From contig JAOUNK010000018.1 in the NCBI GenBank assembly GCA_029881015.1, positions 1 through 19,129 on the forward strand: a stretch of 19,129 nucleotides of DNA. The letters are read 5' to 3'. The stretch is from Gammaproteobacteria bacterium. GTDB lineage: Bacteria > Pseudomonadota > Gammaproteobacteria > Steroidobacterales > Woeseiaceae. The notes below the pieces were generated by a model that saw only the letters and a list, made by a program, of their open reading frames with translations, was not told the origin of the DNA and did not search any database. Position 1 is the stretch's first letter. Every line of letters begins with the position of its first letter. Below are positions 15,919 to 19,129 of the stretch, piece by piece. Position numbers and translations under genes: made by a program.

Positions 15919-17670
15919 CTACTTTTTGGACGCGATCCAGCGTTCCACGTGTGCGCGCAGGGCCGGCAGCGGAATGGTGCCGTTCTCGAGGATACGGTCG
16001 TGGAACTCGCGGATGTCGAAGTCCTCGCCGAGCTGCTCCCGGGCCTGCTTGCGCAGCGCGAGAATTTCCAGGCCGCCGGAATCATAGGCCGTCAGCTGTC
16101 CTGGCAGGATGGCAATGCGGTCAACCATCTCGTCACCCATCGTCTCCGGGAAACGGCCCGACACCATCATGAAATCGATGGCTTCTTCGCGTGTCCAGCC
16201 GAACAGGTGGATGCCCGGATCGACAACCATGCCGCGCGCGGGCCAGGCTCGACGAGTGATCGGGCCAGTCACGCTCTGGTAGAGACCCATCTCCTCGGAC
16301 AGGGCCTCCGAGTAACGCGCCCAGCCCTCGCCCGGTCCCGAGAACCAGATAAGCTCGGTCACAGGATGCAGGCCGTCAATCGCCTTGGCGAAAGCCACCT
16401 GCAGGTGGTGCCCTGGCCAGGCCTCGTGGAACGCGATACTTTCGGCCCCGCCACGCGACTGCTCTTCGGGTTCGTGCAGCGGAATCCGGTACTCGCCCGG
16501 CCTGTCACTGTTCCCGGGCCGGTAATGAGCGGACCGGCCCGTACCCTCTTCGTGTTCCTCGAACGGCACGACCACGACCGGCTGCGTCGGCATGGTGCCG
16601 ACCCAGTCGGGCATCTCGGCTTCGGCCCGCTTGACCATCTCACGCGAGAATTCGAGGAGCTCATCCTTGCTCGTGAAGCGGTCCGCCGGGTCGGACTTCA
16701 CGCGATCGAGGATTTCCTCGAAGTCGGTGAGCTCGTATGCGGAACGGCCGAGTTCGATCACGGATGCCTTATTGGCCTCCACGGTTTTCTTACCGAGCTC
16801 GAAGACGTCTTCGGCCGAGCGGTCGAGTGTGGTGTAGGCGCGCAATGATGCGTCGTAACAGGCGCGGCCGTCGGGATTCGCCGTAATGGACAATGCCGCG
16901 CGAGCGCGCTCAAGGTAGGGACCCGCGAGGAACTCGCGATAGCGCCTGAGCGCCGGCGTAATCTGTTCCTCGACGATTGTCCTGGTTGCGGCGGCAAACT
17001 CCGCGTCGTCATCGCGTGCGGCCGGCGAATAGAAGGGTGACCGTTCCGCTTCCAGGGCGAGCAGGCCGTCGAGCTGGTCGACAACGCGCTGCACAACAGT
17101 CTTGGGCGCCGTGTAGCCGAGCTTGATGCCTTCGCCGAGGTTGGCCTTTTCCTGATCTACAAACGCTGCAAACCTCGACCAGCGCGCCAGCGACTGCTCG
17201 CGCAGCTCCGGCGTGCCCACCGGCTGCATTTGTGCGATCTGCGCATAGCCGGAGTGCCAGCCGCCCATCTGGTTGACGTTCCAGACCTCCGTTTTGCAGA
17301 CCCGCAAGCCGACCCTGGCCTCGAGCTCCTCGAGCAGGTAGGCGTGGGTAATCCACGCCGGGTCGCCAACCAGGCCGTCGGCGTCAACCGTGCGCAGGCG
17401 CGCCAGCATGGTATCGATGAACGCATCGTTTGCCGCAAGGGCCTGCAGGCTGTTGTCGGCCAGGCCATCGTGCCGTTCGAGGTCGATACCGGAGAAATAC
17501 GCTGTCTCCGGTGTCGTGCTCATGACGTGTTCGTAGTAGGCGTCCGCTACCTCGTTGACGACAGCGACGGGACTGGCGACGGGCGCCGGCGCGGGTGGTG
17601 GGGTTTCCCGGGAGCAAGCGCCGAGCATGAGCAGTGCTGCGGCTGCCGCAGCTACCAGTTTGCTATTCAT
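15919..17670 (-). CDS. DUF885 metallopeptidase-like lipoprotein
   Basis: A 583-residue predicted lipoprotein with the lipobox LMLGAC (Cys19), then a Pro/Ala linker. Most of the chain is helical. The key motif is FHEAWPGHHLQ with His415, Glu416, His421 and His422, a zinc-binding HExxxGHH arrangement typical of DUF885. GPGEGWARYSEAL (Glu448, Glu455) probably supplies the further metal or catalytic acid. The family is distantly related to M32-like carboxypeptidases; a peptidase role in the periplasm is likely but its substrate is unknown. It begins 36 nt after the isoaspartyl-peptidase-type gene on the same strand, so the two are probably co-transcribed. The ribosome site is weak. Confidence 0.9.
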   Translation of the reverse strand: MNSKLVAAAAAALLMLGACSRETPPPAPAPVASPVAVVNEVADAYYEHVMSTTPETAYFSGIDLERHDGLADNSLQALAANDAFIDTMLARLRTVDADGLVGDPAWITHAYLLEELEARVGLRVCKTEVWNVNQMGGWHSGYAQIAQMQPVGTPELREQSLARWSRFAAFVDQEKANLGEGIKLGYTAPKTVVQRVVDQLDGLLALEAERSPFYSPAARDDDAEFAAATRTIVEEQITPALRRYREFLAGPYLERARAALSITANPDGRACYDASLRAYTTLDRSAEDVFELGKKTVEANKASVIELGRSAYELTDFEEILDRVKSDPADRFTSKDELLEFSREMVKRAEAEMPDWVGTMPTQPVVVVPFEEHEEGTGRSAHYRPGNSDRPGEYRIPLHEPEEQSRGGAESIAFHEAWPGHHLQVAFAKAIDGLHPVTELIWFSGPGEGWARYSEALSEEMGLYQSVTGPITRRAWPARGMVVDPGIHLFGWTREEAIDFMMVSGRFPETMGDEMVDRIAILPGQLTAYDSGGLEILALRKQAREQLGEDFDIREFHDRILENGTIPLPALRAHVERWIASKK

Positions 17671-17706
17671 TGTGACCGCTGCCGAGGTTAATCATGTAGA
17701 CCGAGA

Positions 17707-18621
17707 TCATGGTGTATCAAGCCCCGGAGTCGAACGTGCCTGCGCGAATGTCGCGACGACGATATCGGAGCCGGACTTCCCGCTCGCGCGCTTCATGCCT
17801 TCCGAGTTGTATGGCATGTCGATCTCCCCGTCGCAGGTGACGGCGATGACGCCCGCGTCGCCACCCAGGCGGCGCACCTCGTCGAGCATCTCCTGCACGG
17901 CATCGTGCAGCGCGATGCCGGACCGGTAACGAAATGCAATCGACGCGGCACCGCCGGCGCGAATGATGTGCTCGCCGATGCCCGTGCAGGAAATGGCGAT
18001 ATTGTCGTCTGCCCAGGTGCCCGGGCCGATCAGCGGTGTATCGCCGATACGGCCGTGCAGCTTGCCGAAGGTGCCGCCGGTCGACGTCGCGGCCGCGAGG
18101 CCGCCCGTCGTATCGAGAGCCACGGCGCCGACGGTACCGTGGGCGATGTCGAACATGTCAGCGCGTGTCACGCCCACAGGCAAGGTGTAGTAGGTTGCCG
18201 GATCGGTGATCTCTTCGAAACCATGCCTGCGCGCGAACTCGGCCGCGCCGTTGCCCGCGAGCATCACGTGTGGCGTTTTTTCCATGACGCCGCGCGCAAC
18301 CCCGACCGGATTCGCGAAATCCTGCAGTGCGGCGACCGCACCCGCTGCGCGCGACCGACCATCCATGATCGACGCATCGAGCTCGACGTGGCCGGCGCTG
18401 TTTGGCGCCGATCCCCGGCCGGCAACATAGAGGCCGCTGGCCTCGAGTTCCGTAACGGCGTAGTCCACGACATCGAGCGCCGCGGCATTGTCCCGCAATT
18501 TTCGCCGGCAGCGCGCCGCCAGCTCGTGCAGGTGTTTTTCGGTCTCGGTGTAGTCGCGACCGGCGACGGCACCCGCGCCGCCGTGGAGCGCAAAGGCCCA
18601 GCTTGAGTTGTCTTTTGGCAT
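17707..18621 (-). CDS. Isoaspartyl peptidase / plant-type L-asparaginase family (Ntn hydrolase)
   Basis: A 304-residue precursor of an N-terminal-nucleophile hydrolase. It opens with WAFALHGGAGA and has the cleavage and catalytic region HGTVGAVALD, where Thr163 should become the N-terminal nucleophile of the beta subunit after self-cleavage. TSTGGTFGKLHGRIGDTPLIGPGTWAD follows with the usual substrate-binding residues. Such enzymes release L-aspartate from beta-aspartyl dipeptides and often hydrolyse L-asparagine; glycosylasparaginase-like activity is less likely. No signal peptide is seen, so it should be cytoplasmic. I use the ATG at 18621; a GTG at 18645 would add eight residues, and neither has a clear ribosome site. 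It is first in a two-gene unit with the DUF885 lipoprotein and diverges from the TonB receptor. Confidence 0.92.
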   Translation of the reverse strand: MPKDNSSWAFALHGGAGAVAGRDYTETEKHLHELAARCRRKLRDNAAALDVVDYAVTELEASGLYVAGRGSAPNSAGHVELDASIMDGRSRAAGAVAALQDFANPVGVARGVMEKTPHVMLAGNGAAEFARRHGFEEITDPATYYTLPVGVTRADMFDIAHGTVGAVALDTTGGLAAATSTGGTFGKLHGRIGDTPLIGPGTWADDNIAISCTGIGEHIIRAGGAASIAFRYRSGIALHDAVQEMLDEVRRLGGDAGVIAVTCDGEIDMPYNSEGMKRASGKSGSDIVVATFAQARSTPGLDTP

Positions 18622-18706
18622 TCGGCAAATGTACACGAAACGCACTGAAAATCACGACAGGCCGGGCGCCGCGCGGGACGAGCGCCGGGGGTGGCCTGCT
18701 GCGGCG

Positions 18707-18734
18707 CCGGGGCTGCCCGGGCGGAGCGCCCCGG
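18707..18734. repeat. GC-rich inverted repeat
   Basis: CCGGGGC at 18707-18713 pairs with GCCCCGG at 18728-18734 around a 14-base loop that itself contains GCCCGGGC. It lies in the probable 5' leader of the isoaspartyl-peptidase gene on the minus strand. It could fold in that mRNA, but there is no T-run to make it a terminator. Confidence 0.4.
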
Positions 18735-18763
18735 ATTCCACCCGGACTGAGCCACCGCCCAGG

Positions 18764-18786
18764 AGTGTTGGCAAAAAAACAACACT
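18764..18786. repeat. Perfect 7-bp inverted repeat with A-rich loop
   Basis: AGTGTTG at 18764-18770 pairs with CAACACT at 18780-18786 around GCAAAAAAA. It sits exactly at the GC-to-AT transition. It is directly followed by CACTGTAAATC (18783-18793) and CACTGTTTATC (18793-18803), a 9-of-11 match repeated at one helical turn. It lacks a downstream T-run on either strand, so an operator is more likely than a terminator. Confidence 0.45.
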
Positions 18787-18833
18787 GTAAATCACTGTTT
18801 ATCAAGAACTAATATAATATAAACAAATGTTTG

Positions 18834-18849
18834 TGTGAAATTGGTCACA
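18834..18849. promoter_or_regulatory. CRP-type site TGTGA-N6-TCACA
   Basis: Both half sites are perfect (TGTGA at 18834-18838, TCACA at 18845-18849), with the standard 6-base spacer and AT-rich flanks. It lies about 150 bp before the TonB receptor ATG and just upstream of a candidate -35. A CRP/Vfr-family protein is the expected binder. The distance to the likely transcription start (about 42-49 bp) is in the range of class II activation. Confidence 0.65.
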
Positions 18850-18854
18850 TAAAG

Positions 18855-18883
18855 TTGAGCTTTTGGGCGTTGTGATATAGCAT
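18855..18883 (+). promoter_or_regulatory. Candidate sigma-70 promoter for the TonB receptor
   Basis: TTGAGC at 18855-18860 and TAGCAT at 18878-18883 are 17 bp apart, each matching four of six consensus bases. An overlapping reading uses an extended -10, TGA then TATAGC at 18876-18881. Either places the start near 18888-18890, with a leader of about 110 nt. A weak promoter next to a CRP-type site fits activator dependence. Confidence 0.4.
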
Positions 18884-18984
18884 CTTCGCCACCCTATCTG
18901 AGGCTTTTTTGCTGCGCGGTATTCATGCGTGGTGACAAAGGAACAACGATAGATATCTGGAAGATCAACATTCCAAAAATCATT

Positions 18985-18990
18985 GAGGGA
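18985..18990 (+). promoter_or_regulatory. Ribosome binding site of the TonB receptor gene
   Basis: GAGGGA lies seven bases before the ATG at 18998. It is one of the better ribosome sites in the window and fixes the start of this edge-truncated gene. Confidence 0.75.
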
Positions 18991-18997
18991 TATAGTC

Positions 18998-19129
18998 ATG
19001 TTAAAACGTAAGCCAGTTGCTGTAGCAGTGGCGGCCGCACTAGGAGCATCGTCTTTCGGTGTTCTCGGTAGTCCGGCACTCGCGCAAGAAAACGAGCAAG
19101 TTGGTGATGAGCCTATTGAGGAAATCGTC
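18998..19129 (+). CDS. TonB-dependent receptor, N-terminal fragment (runs off window)
   Basis: Only 44 codons are visible. They encode a basic n-region (MLKRK), a hydrophobic alanine-rich core, and a probable signal peptidase I site after SPALA in GVLGSPALAQEN. The mature start is acidic and ends with DEPIEEIV. In TonB-dependent outer-membrane receptors, EEIVV(T)G is the usual beginning of the plug domain or TonB box, so this is probably such a receptor. The cargo cannot be told. Codon use and base composition here are more AT-rich than in the rest of the window. It diverges from the isoaspartyl-peptidase and DUF885 genes, which often accompany receptors that import peptides. Confidence 0.75.
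   Translation, partial: MLKRKPVAVAVAAALGASSFGVLGSPALAQENEQVGDEPIEEIV

Larger units (their letters stand above)
18622..18997. other. Intergenic region between divergent genes, with a sharp GC-to-AT change
   Basis: This 376-nt stretch has no supported gene. Its left third (about 18655-18740) is extremely GC-rich with overlapping inverted repeats. From about 18771 it becomes AT-rich and carries repeats, a CRP-type palindrome and promoter-like sequences for the TonB receptor. A small minus-strand open frame at 18802-18999 has no recognisable product. TATAAT at 18813-18818 lacks a matching -35. Confidence 0.6.

Noticed and set aside
18802..18999. Small minus-strand open frame of 65 codons in the receptor promoter
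   Set aside because: It overlaps the CRP-type site and promoter, has no recognisable motif, and ends without family similarity.

Overview
The window is about 19 kb of high-GC, densely coding chromosomal DNA. It looks like an aerobic, heterotrophic gammaproteobacterium, possibly marine. The evidence is a TonB-dependent receptor signal region, an Lrp-type regulator facing leucine dehydrogenase and branched-chain keto-acid dehydrogenase genes, a LytS/AlgZ-type two-component pair, and a perfect CRP-type site. The genus cannot be fixed from the sequence. I see no tRNA, rRNA, CRISPR array, insertion sequence or phage gene. Both edges cut through genes: an ACR3 transporter on the left and a TonB-dependent receptor on the right.

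Layout, left to right. (1) 2-2234, plus strand: ACR3-type arsenite efflux carrier (5' end outside the window), then an NnrS-family membrane protein 7 nt later. (2) 2231-3418, minus strand: a serine-hydrolase lipoprotein of the class C beta-lactamase fold, whose stop codon overlaps that of nnrS in one CTAG. (3) 3502-7629, plus strand: LytS/AlgZ-type sensor kinase, overlapping LytTR response regulator, and a DUF5916 protein with a CBM9-like domain and a predicted outer-membrane barrel. A phased direct repeat lies in the short gap before the DUF5916 gene. (4) 7623-15309, all minus strand: a tightly packed operon reading leucine dehydrogenase, E1alpha, E1beta, E2, dgcN, dgcA, then after 76 nt a LacI-family regulator. 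(5) 15444-15911, plus strand: Lrp/AsnC regulator divergent from the operon. (6) 15919-18621, minus strand: isoaspartyl-peptidase/asparaginase-family enzyme followed by a DUF885 metallopeptidase-like lipoprotein. (7) 18998-end, plus strand: the start of a TonB-dependent receptor behind a 376-nt intergenic region that carries the CRP-type site.

How the genes may work together. Leucine dehydrogenase deaminates branched-chain amino acids to 2-keto acids, and E1/E2 convert these to acyl-CoA. The E3 gene is not in the window. dgcN and dgcA, known elsewhere as a D-glutamate N-acetyltransferase and an N-acetyl-glutamate racemase, are translationally linked to the same transcript, so branched-chain and D-amino-acid use appear co-expressed. 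The flanking isoaspartyl peptidase, DUF885 lipoprotein and TonB receptor fit the same theme of scavenging peptides and modified amino acids. The kinase/regulator/DUF5916 block looks like a separate envelope-signalling unit.

The points most worth checking are the leucine dehydrogenase-BKD-DgcNA operon, the possible LytTR site in front of the DUF5916 gene, the probable leaderless start of the kinase gene, and the CRP-type site before the TonB receptor. I found no clear evidence of a wholly new defence or mobile system.
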